From an uncultured Lachnospiraceae bacterium (GTDB lineage Bacteria; Bacillota; Clostridia; Lachnospirales; Lachnospiraceae): a stretch of 10,066 nucleotides of DNA. The notes beneath the pieces are model-generated. The model had not been told where the DNA came from. It saw nothing but the letters and a program-made list of their open reading frames with translations, and did no database searches. The DNA is taken from assembly GCA_958405355.1 (NCBI GenBank), contig CATYEA010000056.1, forward strand, positions 1 to 10,066, written 5' to 3'. The position numbers and the translations under genes are program-made. Shown piece after piece: positions 1-6,774 of the stretch (the first letter of the stretch is position 1; every line of letters starts with the position of its first letter).

Positions 1-780
1 GGCACGTGGTTTTGCAATACTTTCTTCGTAACGTTTTGTAAGAGCTGTCAGTTTTTCTTCCAGTTCCTCTCGATACTCATTAATCGTACCTGTCAGAGGA
101 ATATTCTCAAGGTATTCCTTCCGCTCCTCCCACTGTTCCTTCAAACGGGATACCATGTAAGTCGGTGAAAGTTCTTTATACTCCGGACTGAGATTATGCA
201 CTTCCAGAAACTGAGCAATATCCTCCCGGACATCCTCCATCTTTTCCAGAGTCTTTTTCACATCTAAAGTTGCCAGAACCGTGTTCACCAGGTCCGCTGA
301 AAAAACAACAACAAAAATGCCCCCAAGTACCTGTCCTGCCGTTCTGGGCAGCTTTTCTATCAGGCTCAATACAAAAGGATGCAGGATTTCAACCATAACA
401 AGTGAAAAAAATCCCCAGAAAAGGGATACTTTTAAACATATTCTGCCCTGTATATTATATTTTTCATTGCTGTAATCCCACCATGTGGCTGCAAATAGTT
501 TTTCCATGATCCATGATGTCAGAAATTCCAGAATCGTCGGAAATATAACGCCGCCGATATAAACAAGCCAGAGCTGTTCTTTTAAAGGATACAGGGTTAA
601 ATAAACGACCAGGGCCCCGCATCCGTAAATTGGAATGTAAGGTCCCATCAAAAAGCCACGGTTGATCCATTTTCGGGCCTTCACCGAACAATAGGTACTC
701 TCCCATATCCATCCACAAACACAATAAATAATAAAAAACCATAAAATGTGATAAAAGTCCGTATGTAAAGTCAATGTCAT
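1..780 (-). CDS. CmpB-type putative ABC transporter permease (PF06541-like), C-terminus outside window
   Basis: I read 260 codons in one open frame from an ATG at 780 to the window edge; the stop lies beyond position 1. The N-terminal part has five likely membrane segments (about residues 9-29, 43-66, 72-95, 112-135 and 150-172). It carries the signature of the CmpB family (putative ABC-transporter type IV): W26-E27, N40-R-G-F-L with G46-P47, P50-I-Y-G53, E85, M92-E93 and W101-D-Y-S104. Residues from about 175 onward are charged and helical, probably cytoplasmic. The family is common in Clostridia but its transport role is unproven, so the name is a family label only. The start is uncertain. 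GGAGGA touches the ATG at 780 with no spacer, a TTG at 774 sits at ideal distance, and an in-frame ATG at 807 lacks a ribosome site. An in-frame stop precedes 807. Confidence 0.82.
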   Translation of the reverse strand, partial: MTLTLHTDFYHILWFFIIYCVCGWIWESTYCSVKARKWINRGFLMGPYIPIYGCGALVVYLTLYPLKEQLWLVYIGGVIFPTILEFLTSWIMEKLFAATWWDYSNEKYNIQGRICLKVSLFWGFFSLVMVEILHPFVLSLIEKLPRTAGQVLGGIFVVVFSADLVNTVLATLDVKKTLEKMEDVREDIAQFLEVHNLSPEYKELSPTYMVSRLKEQWEERKEYLENIPLTGTINEYREELEEKLTALTKRYEESIAKPRA

Positions 781-836
781 TCCTCCAAAGTTTTCCCCTA
801 ATGTCATGCTGTAACAAATGCGGCACGTTAAAACCT

Positions 837-865
837 ACTATACACGATTTTTTATAAAAAATCAA
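837..865 (-). promoter_or_regulatory. Promoter of the CmpB-type gene
   Basis: On the minus strand TTGATT (860-865) and TATAGT (837-842) are separated by 17 bases, a good SigA-type arrangement. Transcription would start near 830, leaving a leader of about 50 bases to the ATG at 780. Most of the spacer is an 18-bp palindrome. Confidence 0.6.
846..863. repeat. Perfect 18-bp AT-rich palindrome, possible operator
   Basis: The bases GATTTTTT-AT-AAAAAATC read identically on both strands. The element covers most of the spacer of the minus-strand promoter, enters its -35 box, and ends three bases from the plus-strand -35 box. Its position suits a repressor site that could act on both genes. Such A/T runs also arise by chance and bend DNA, so operator function is only an inference. 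Confidence 0.45.
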
Positions 866-895
866 TTTACGAAACCCTTTTTTTCGTTCTATAAT
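866..895 (+). promoter_or_regulatory. Promoter of the DnaQ-like exonuclease gene
   Basis: TTTACG (866-871), an 18-base spacer and a perfect TATAAT (890-895) form a SigA-type promoter. The expected transcript start is near 902, about 29 bases before the ATG at 931, with the ribosome site in between. The -35 box directly abuts that of the divergent promoter. Confidence 0.65.
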
Positions 896-930
896 ATTAA
901 AGAACTGTGAACGCTAAAGGAGGTCAGAAC

Positions 931-1965
931 ATGCAGACTTTAATACAAACTTTTCCAATTGAACCCTCCCGGTCCATTGACCCTGTTATTCTGCTGGATA
1001 TTGAAACCACCGGCCTGTCTCCGGATATGTCCGCTATCTTCATGATCGGATGTGCCTGCTTTGAAGACAACAGACTATCTATGATACAGTGGTTGGCCGA
1101 TTCTCTGGAGCTTGCAGGTGAACAGGATGTTTTAAATGCCTTTGCCGAATGGCTTAGCACACGTTTGTCTCACACAGACAATCTTCGCCTGATTACTTAT
1201 AACGGCCATACCTTTGACCTTCCTTTCTTAAAAATCCGTTATGCCCAATGCGGCCTGGAATATCCCCTCGATACTCCGGATAACCAAAACCCTCAGAATA
1301 CTTCGGGTCTGCAGACGCTGGATCTCTATCGGGTATTTCTTCCTCTGAAAGCACTCTGGCCTACCGCAAATATGAAACTCAAATCTATGAGCAAATGGCT
1401 TGGATACCACTATTCAGATGCTCCGGAAGGCCGCCGCCTCATCAAGGCTTATCACGAGTATATAAAAACAAAAGATTCAGAAATCCTGAACCTTTTGTTT
1501 CTCCATAATGCGGACGATCTCAGAGCTTTATATACTCTGCTTCCGCTTTATAACTATCTTTTGTTTTTTAACGGAGCTTACACCATTGTATCCGCAGATA
1601 TTGTCAATGATTCAATACTCCAGTTCTGTTTGAAGCCGAAGGATTTCCTGCCGATGCCACTGACTTATGAAGCTTTTGACAGCCGTATAACCTTCACCCC
1701 TTCCGAGGCTTTCCTCCAGACGGAGATACATCCACAGGGCCTGCGCTATTATTATGCAGATATTAAGAATTATGTTTATCTGCCGGATGAGGACTATGCC
1801 CTTCATAAATCCATGACCGCTTATATCGATAAAAGTCACTGGCAGAAGGCCCGGATTGAAAACTGCTACACCTGGTTTTCTCCGGATGAAGCATTCCTGA
1901 ACCAACCGGAACGCCAGCGGGAATATGTACAAATGATTTTCCGACTATTTGGCTTTCTTCGATGA
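931..1965 (+). CDS. DnaQ-like DEDD 3'-5' exonuclease domain protein (YprB/RNase_H_2 type)
   Basis: This 344-residue protein has the metal-binding motifs of the DEDD exonuclease superfamily (ribonuclease H-like fold). Exo I is the D23-I-E25-T-T-G-L stretch, Exo II is N91-G-x-x-F-D96-x-P-F-L100, and the Exo III region is H192-N-x-x-D196-L. It probably hydrolyses RNA or DNA from the 3' end in the cytoplasm, but the natural substrate is not known. The layout matches the YprB-like family of Firmicutes. Residues from about 200 to 344 form a C-terminal extension with no domain I recognise. I chose ATG 931 because GGAGG (919-923) lies seven bases upstream; an in-frame GTG at 907 would put that ribosome site inside the gene. 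The gene is monocistronic and its 3' end overlaps the convergent gene by 21 bases. Confidence 0.8.
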   Translation: MQTLIQTFPIEPSRSIDPVILLDIETTGLSPDMSAIFMIGCACFEDNRLSMIQWLADSLELAGEQDVLNAFAEWLSTRLSHTDNLRLITYNGHTFDLPFLKIRYAQCGLEYPLDTPDNQNPQNTSGLQTLDLYRVFLPLKALWPTANMKLKSMSKWLGYHYSDAPEGRRLIKAYHEYIKTKDSEILNLLFLHNADDLRALYTLLPLYNYLLFFNGAYTIVSADIVNDSILQFCLKPKDFLPMPLTYEAFDSRITFTPSEAFLQTEIHPQGLRYYYADIKNYVYLPDEDYALHKSMTAYIDKSHWQKARIENCYTWFSPDEAFLNQPERQREYVQMIFRLFGFLR

Positions 1966-2721
1966 GAAACGTTTTAAAAAGGATTCCGGGTTCAACCGTT
2001 CCCGAACGTCCTGAGACATGGCTTCAAGCTCTTCCTCAGCCTCTGACTCACTGTTATATCCGCTCTCATAACGCATCCGTGCATCCCGCATCTGCTTGAT
2101 CAGCTTTCTGCGATAACCGCTCTTACGCGACTGGGCCAGAAAGCTGTCATAGTCTTCATGAAAAATCCAAGGCATCTCCTCACAGATTTTCTCATAAAGC
2201 TTCGCCGCTGATTCCGAACTGCCTTTTCCCCGAATATCTACCCTTACCATTTTAAAATCCGTATCATAAACAACCATTTGGACTTCCGTCGCTGCTTCCT
2301 CCCGATGGGTATCTTCCTGGAAACATCCAATCATACGATTTCTGGCAAGCACCCGAACTGAGCCGCCGCCATAGACCGGCACCAGCAGATAATGCTTTGT
2401 CATTACGACCTGTCCCGGAATCGACATCTCGACATCCCCGGACAATTCGGCAATAAACTCCCGACGCTCTCCTGGCTCCAGATTTTTTAAAATACGCCGC
2501 TCATAGTTAAAGGCCCGAAATAATTCATATACACCATAAAGCACAATGGCTCCACTTGCCAACAAACCGCAGATATAAGCTGCCTTTGAACCGGCATCAT
2601 ACTCTTTCAGCATCTCCACCAAAATGGCCTGGAAAATCCCGGCCCCGAAAAGAACAGCCAGTGTTCCGGCTACAAGATGAATAAAATAGCTTTTTAGTTT
2701 TAAAAGTTTAAAGGTATCCAT
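1945..2721 (-). CDS. Hypothetical protein with two N-terminal membrane segments
   Basis: I do not recognise this 258-residue protein. Two hydrophobic segments (about residues 13-35 and 48-68) form a short hairpin. A soluble region of about 190 residues follows; its alternating strands around residues 85-165, including a Y-G-G-G-S turn, could be a PH-like or similar beta domain. The C-terminus (about 195-258) is helical and highly charged, and ends in a lysine-rich tail. The likely picture is a membrane-anchored protein with its large domain in the cytoplasm. I chose ATG 2721 over GTG 2733 because AAGGTGAT, which pairs well with 16S rRNA, sits just before it and would include that GTG. The gene follows the terminator of the ispH operon with almost no space for its own promoter, so it may depend on readthrough. 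It converges on and overlaps the exonuclease gene. Confidence 0.75.
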   Translation of the reverse strand: MDTFKLLKLKSYFIHLVAGTLAVLFGAGIFQAILVEMLKEYDAGSKAAYICGLLASGAIVLYGVYELFRAFNYERRILKNLEPGERREFIAELSGDVEMSIPGQVVMTKHYLLVPVYGGGSVRVLARNRMIGCFQEDTHREEAATEVQMVVYDTDFKMVRVDIRGKGSSESAAKLYEKICEEMPWIFHEDYDSFLAQSRKSGYRRKLIKQMRDARMRYESGYNSESEAEEELEAMSQDVRERLNPESFLKRFSSKKAK

Positions 2722-2747
2722 AGAAAATATCACCTTCTACTCAGATT

Positions 2748-2785
2748 AAAAAATGCAGGAACATACAATCAGTACATTCCTGCAT
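2748..2785 (-). terminator. Rho-independent terminator of the ispH-S1 operon
   Basis: Read on the minus strand, ATGCAGGAA (2777-2785) pairs with TTCCTGCAT (2753-2761). The stem extends by two G-U wobbles and three Watson-Crick pairs to a five-base loop, giving 14 pairs, and is followed directly by six T's (2748-2753). The wobbles pair only in minus-strand RNA; on the plus strand they would be A-C mismatches. This supports the orientation. It lies 17 bases past the ispH-S1 stop. Confidence 0.85.
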
Positions 2786-2801
2786 CCATATGTCCGTCAA
2801 A

Positions 2802-4718
2802 TTATTCTTCTACGGTTTCTTCTCTGGCTGGCATTTCCATAGCTTTAATGCTAAGGCTGATCTTTCTTTCTTCTTCGTTGAAATCAACAACTTTTGCTGT
2901 GATGATTTCACCAACCTGGAGAACGTCTGCTGGTTTTTCAACATGTTCTCTGGAAATCTGGGAAACATGAAGCAGTGCATCAACACCTGGCTCCAATTCG
3001 ATAAATGCACCAAAATCTGTCATTCTGGCTACTTTTCCTTCAACCACGTTACCTACTGCATATTTTTCAGCAGCAGTAAGCCATGGATTCTGATCAGCAA
3101 ATTTAAGGCTGAGAGCAATCTTCTCTCCCTGGATATCTTTGATCAATACAGTGATGTCGTCACCAACTTTTAATAACTTCTTCGGATTCTCAACACGTCC
3201 CCAGGACATTTCGGAAATATGAAGAAGACCGTCAGCACCGCCAAGGTCGATGAATGCACCGAAATCTGTAACGTTCTTAACTTTACCTTCAACCACATCA
3301 CCAATATTGATGCGTTCGAATAACTCTTTCTGTTTCTGAGCCTTTTCAGCTAAAAGAAGCTGTTTTCTGTCACCGATGATACGACGTTTTCTTGGATTAA
3401 ATTCTGTAATAACGAAGCTGATCTCCTGTCCATCATATTTTCCAAGATTCTTTTCATAAGTATCGGATACAAGGCTTGCAGGAATAAATACCCGTGCTTC
3501 TTCAACAACAACGCTTAAACCGCCGTCAAGTACATTGACAACCTTTGCTGTAAGCACTTCTTTATTGTTGTAAGCTTCTTCCAGTCTCTTGTTTCCTTTT
3601 TCAGCAAGAAGTCTTTTATAGGTTAACAATACCTGACCTTCGCCGTCGTTTACTTTCAGAACTTTTGCCTGCATGGTGTCGCCTACGCTGACTACTGTGG
3701 TGAGATCAAGGTTTGCTGTGTTCGAATATTCGTTACGTGTAATGATTCCGTCTGCTTTGTAACCTATATTAAGGATGATTTCATCTTCTTTAACGTCGAT
3801 AACAGTACCCTCAACGACCTCCCCATTTCTAATTGTCTTTAAAGACGCTTCCAATAATTGTTCAAAACTCATCTCTGACATAGCAGTATGAACCTCCTCG
3901 ATAATATTATTTGGGGTTGACGCCCCGGCTGTAATACCTACATTCCTTATAGATTCAAAAGCAGATAGATCCAAATCAACAAGTGTCTGTATATAGTAAG
4001 TATTTTCGCATTCTTTTTGACTGATTTCGTATAGCTTCTGGGTGTTCGAGCTGCTTTTATCGCCAATGACGATCATCGCATCCACATGAGAGGCAATCTC
4101 CCTGGCCTCTTCCTGCCGAACAGCCGTTGCATTACAAATCGAGTTTACACAGTTTATATCATACCCCTTTTCGGAAAGAATTTCAACTAATTCTTTAAAT
4201 TTATTGTAATTAAATGTCGTTTGCGAAATTATGCACAATTTTTCCGAGCCTTTCGCCGAAAATTGCATCGCTTCGTCAATATTCTGAATGACGACCGACG
4301 GTGTCAGGCACCATCCCCGTATTCCCTGTACCTCCGGATGGTCAGGATTTCCAATAATGATAATATCCCGGCCTTCCTTTCCCTGCTCTTCCACAATATT
4401 GTGAATACGCTTTACAAAAGGACAGGTCGCATCGACAATCTTAAAGCCCTTTGCCTCGATTGCTTCATATACCGAACGGGCAACTCCATGGGAACGGATG
4501 ACCACGGTCCCTCTTGGAAGACTGTCTAATTCCTCAAGGGAATTGACAACCTTCGCTCCCTTTGATGCCAGGTCTTTGACCACCTCATCATTATGAATGA
4601 TCGGCCCGTAAGTATAGACCGGCTCCCCATTTTGATGCTCAGTCAATGAATACACCATATCTACCGCCCGTTTTACGCCCGGACAGAATCCGGCACTTTT
4701 TGCCAGTATAACTTCCAT
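2802..4718 (-). CDS. ispH: IspH (HMBPP reductase) fused to ribosomal protein S1 with four S1 domains
   Basis: This single 638-residue frame joins two proteins. Residues 1 to about 279 are 4-hydroxy-3-methylbut-2-enyl diphosphate reductase, the last step of the MEP isoprenoid pathway. The three cysteines that hold its iron-sulfur cluster are present (C12, C99, C195), as are the substrate-site residues H42, H77 and H127, the proton-relay glutamate E129 and T167. Residues 280-638 are an S1-like RNA-binding protein with four S1 domains near 299-368, 386-455, 473-540 and 556-626. The last two contain the typical T-D-F-G-A-F-I strand and are the best matches to consensus. This fusion is known in Clostridia. 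The gene starts 8 bases after cmk with only a weak purine-rich ribosome site, which suggests coupled translation. The S1 half can probably also be made alone from an internal start at M280. Confidence 0.95.
   Translation of the reverse strand: MEVILAKSAGFCPGVKRAVDMVYSLTEHQNGEPVYTYGPIIHNDEVVKDLASKGAKVVNSLEELDSLPRGTVVIRSHGVARSVYEAIEAKGFKIVDATCPFVKRIHNIVEEQGKEGRDIIIIGNPDHPEVQGIRGWCLTPSVVIQNIDEAMQFSAKGSEKLCIISQTTFNYNKFKELVEILSEKGYDINCVNSICNATAVRQEEAREIASHVDAMIVIGDKSSSNTQKLYEISQKECENTYYIQTLVDLDLSAFESIRNVGITAGASTPNNIIEEVHTAMSEMSFEQLLEASLKTIRNGEVVEGTVIDVKEDEIILNIGYKADGIITRNEYSNTANLDLTTVVSVGDTMQAKVLKVNDGEGQVLLTYKRLLAEKGNKRLEEAYNNKEVLTAKVVNVLDGGLSVVVEEARVFIPASLVSDTYEKNLGKYDGQEISFVITEFNPRKRRIIGDRKQLLLAEKAQKQKELFERINIGDVVEGKVKNVTDFGAFIDLGGADGLLHISEMSWGRVENPKKLLKVGDDITVLIKDIQGEKIALSLKFADQNPWLTAAEKYAVGNVVEGKVARMTDFGAFIELEPGVDALLHVSQISREHVEKPADVLQVGEIITAKVVDFNEEERKISLSIKAMEMPAREETVEE
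3879..3899 (-). promoter_or_regulatory. Internal ribosome-binding site and start for the S1 half
   Basis: Inside the fused gene, GAGGAGG (3893-3899) lies 11 bases before ATG 3881, which is M280. A second in-frame ATG follows at 3872. The downstream product would be 359 residues with all four S1 domains, and its first residues resemble the start of free-standing clostridial S1 proteins. The spacing is somewhat long, and the glutamate codons needed by IspH could explain the purines, so use in the cell is an inference. Confidence 0.5.
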
Positions 4719-4726
4719 GAAACTCT

Positions 4727-5404
4727 CTATCCTTTCAATTTCAATGATTCCTGAAATGCATCAACAATCCGGTCCATCACTTCCGGAATGGACATCCGGG
4801 AACTGTCAATGACAACCGCATCCTCAGCTTGCTTTAATGGTGCTATGGTACGATTCATATCCTGAAAATCCCGTGTACGAATATCTTCCTCGATTTTTGC
4901 CATATCAGCATCCAATCCCTTTTCTTTCAATTCCAGATAACGCCGATTGGCTCTTTCTTCCACGCTGGCCGTCAGGTAAACCTTCACATCCGCATTTGGA
5001 AGAACGAAGGTCCCGATATCCCGTCCATCCATAATGACATCGTTATCCCGGGCAATATCCCGTTGAAGCTGAAGAAGCTTTTCACGGACCTTTGGATTGG
5101 CCGCACTTCTGGATGCCATGTTTCCTACTTCCTCTTTGCGAAGCTGGCTGGTTACATTTTCACCGTTCAGGATAATCTGCTGTTCGCCGCCGGAATAAGC
5201 AATCCGAATCGTCATGTCGGCCAAAAGTTCTTCGATTTTATCTGTCTGCTCCACCTCCACATGGTTCCGAAGCAAATGAAGCGCAATGGCACGATACATA
5301 GCTCCCGTGTCCACATACAGAAATCCAAGACTTCGGGCCGCTGCCCTTGCAATCGTACTTTTGCCGGCGCCTGCCGGGCCATCTATGGCAATATTAAAGC
5401 TCAT
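4727..5404 (-). CDS. cmk: Cytidylate kinase
   Basis: The enzyme transfers a phosphate from ATP to CMP or dCMP, making CDP/dCDP for RNA, lipid and dNTP synthesis in the cytoplasm. The 225-residue length is normal for the family. The P-loop is G9-P-A-G-A-G-K15-S-T17, followed by the CMP-binding D32-T-G-A-M-Y-R38 motif. The D-G-R-D-I-G-T segment and the lid region with the E-R-A-N-R-R helix lie in the second half. I chose ATG 5404 because GGAGG lies 9 bases upstream and the protein then starts directly at the strand before the P-loop; a longer frame to 5458 would add 18 residues unlike the family. Its start overlaps the end of the upstream flavoprotein gene by 11 bases, so translation of the two is probably coupled. 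Confidence 0.95.
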   Translation of the reverse strand: MSFNIAIDGPAGAGKSTIARAAARSLGFLYVDTGAMYRAIALHLLRNHVEVEQTDKIEELLADMTIRIAYSGGEQQIILNGENVTSQLRKEEVGNMASRSAANPKVREKLLQLQRDIARDNDVIMDGRDIGTFVLPNADVKVYLTASVEERANRRYLELKEKGLDADMAKIEEDIRTRDFQDMNRTIAPLKQAEDAVVIDSSRMSIPEVMDRIVDAFQESLKLKG

Positions 5405-6644
5405 TTTCCACAACCTCCAACATATTTTTTGCTGCCAGCCATGCTGTTGACCAGGCAATCTGTAAATTAAAGCCTCCTGTCAGGGCATCCACGTCAAGAA
5501 TTTCACCGGCAAAATAAAGTCTTTTAATATTTTTAGACTCCATCGTCCCCGGATTTACTTCTTTAACCTTTATCCCCCCGCTGGTAATAATAGCCTCGTT
5601 AAAACCTCTTAAACTCCGGATATGTATTTCCAGATGCTTTAGCAAAAATCCCAGTCCTGCCCGTTCTTCTCTGGATACAAGATTCACTTGTTTATAAGGA
5701 TTTATCCCTGATAATCGGACGATCACAGGAATCATTTTATTTGGAAGCAGCCCTGTCAGACTGTTTCGAAACTGTTTATTTTTGTTTTCTTCAAATATTC
5801 GAAGCAGCCGATGATCTATCTGTTCGGCTGTCAATGCCGGTTTTAAGTCAATGGTCAGCGTCACGTCCTGAAAACGTTTTAATTTTCCACAATGAGCGCT
5901 GCCGCTCAAAATCAATGGGCCGCTAACCCCAAAATGGGTAAAGAGCATTTCTCCAAAATCTTCATAGATTTTTTTCTTTCCCGCTTTTAAAACAACCGAC
6001 ACATTTCGCAGAGACAGGCCCATCAGCTCCCGACACCAGTCTTCCTCTGTCTCCATCGGCACCAGCGACGGCTTCGGCATCACCAGTGTATGACCGATCA
6101 TTTCCGCCATCCGATAGCCATCTCCGGTTGAACCGGTTGAAGCGTATGAAAGACCTCCTGTGGCAAGTAATACAAAATCTGCTTCTTCCTTTCGCCCACC
6201 GGAATCAATAACACCTCTGCAAACACCATCTTCAATCACAAGGCTTTCAGCTCTGCGATTCAATTCCACAGATACGTCAAGCTGTCTGAGTTTTTTCTCC
6301 AGCACCCGAATCACATCGGATGACTTGTTCGATTCGGGGAAAACCCGGTTTCCCCGCTCCGTCTTTAATCTCAGACCTTCGGCTTCAAAAAAAGCCATTA
6401 AATCCTGACTGTTGAATTGATAAAACGCACTGTAAAGAAATTTACTGTTTGTCATTACATTCTGAAACAAGACCTCGGTCTCACAATTATTCGTCAGATT
6501 ACACCGGCCTTTTCCGGTAATAAATAATTTTTTTCCCAGTTTTTCATTCTTTTCCCAAAGGGATACGGATATCCCTCCGGCCGCAGCCATGATCGCCGCA
6601 AACATTCCCGCAGCGCCGCCGCCGATCACTATGCACTTTTTCAT
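5394..6644 (-). CDS. BaiN/RdsA (HI0933/YhiN-like) family FAD-dependent oxidoreductase
   Basis: This 416-residue flavoprotein opens with a Rossmann FAD site, G8-G-G-A-A-G13, and the acidic E31 that would bind the FAD ribose. The family motif G44-K-G-R-C-N-L-T-N52 follows. A second FAD contact region near the C-terminus has F-A-G-E-I-L-D-V and T-G-G-F-N-L-Q. The family includes HI0933, YhiN and BaiN; members are often annotated as aminoacetone oxidase-like, but the substrate is unsettled and nothing here fixes it. The middle part (about 200-330) would be the inserted beta-rich domain. The start is supported by AAGGAG five bases before the ATG. It is the first gene of the operon with cmk and ispH-S1, an order frequent in Clostridia with no obvious biochemical link. 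Confidence 0.88.
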   Translation of the reverse strand: MKKCIVIGGGAAGMFAAIMAAAGGISVSLWEKNEKLGKKLFITGKGRCNLTNNCETEVLFQNVMTNSKFLYSAFYQFNSQDLMAFFEAEGLRLKTERGNRVFPESNKSSDVIRVLEKKLRQLDVSVELNRRAESLVIEDGVCRGVIDSGGRKEEADFVLLATGGLSYASTGSTGDGYRMAEMIGHTLVMPKPSLVPMETEEDWCRELMGLSLRNVSVVLKAGKKKIYEDFGEMLFTHFGVSGPLILSGSAHCGKLKRFQDVTLTIDLKPALTAEQIDHRLLRIFEENKNKQFRNSLTGLLPNKMIPVIVRLSGINPYKQVNLVSREERAGLGFLLKHLEIHIRSLRGFNEAIITSGGIKVKEVNPGTMESKNIKRLYFAGEILDVDALTGGFNLQIAWSTAWLAAKNMLEVVENEL

Positions 6645-6671
6645 ATTTTCTCCTTATAATATGCTTCCTTT

Positions 6672-6700
6672 ATCATAGCACAAAATGGAGAAAAAGAAAA
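6672..6700 (-). promoter_or_regulatory. Promoter of the flavoprotein-cmk-ispH/S1 operon
   Basis: On the minus strand TATGAT (6672-6677) is preceded by TGC, an extended -10. The matching -35 (6695-6700, TTTTCT, 17-base spacer) is poor and falls in the T-run of the upstream terminator. The transcript would begin near 6665, about 20 bases before the start codon. Confidence 0.5.
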
Positions 6701-6740
6701 CCTGCGGTATTCTGTCTTTTCATACAGAATACCGCAGGTT
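6689..6740 (-). terminator. Rho-independent terminator of the thiolase gene
   Basis: A perfect 17-bp stem joins 6724-6740 with 6699-6715 across an eight-base loop. On the minus strand it is followed by a T-rich tract (6689-6698, TTTTCTTTTT). It lies 34 bases after the thiolase stop. The T-tract is on the minus-strand side only, which sets the direction. Confidence 0.92.
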
Positions 6741-6774
6741 CCATCGTTTTAAGTATTAATCCGACATCAAAAGA

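Noticed and set aside
464..865. 133-codon minus-strand open frame
   Set aside because: It lies in another frame over the start of the CmpB-type gene, crosses that gene's promoter and palindrome, has no ribosome site and no family-like sequence. The overlapping frame carries the conserved family motifs.
907..930. Upstream GTG start for the exonuclease gene
   Set aside because: The ribosome site GGAGG would be inside the coding region; ATG 931 is placed correctly behind it.
2790..3173. 127-codon plus-strand open frame opposite the end of ispH-S1
   Set aside because: Phenylalanine-rich shadow of the S1 domains on the opposite strand, with no ribosome site.
3001..3300. Similar DNA segments about 240 bases apart, considered as a repeat element
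   Set aside because: They encode the matching strands of S1 domains 3 and 4; the similarity is explained by protein domain repetition.
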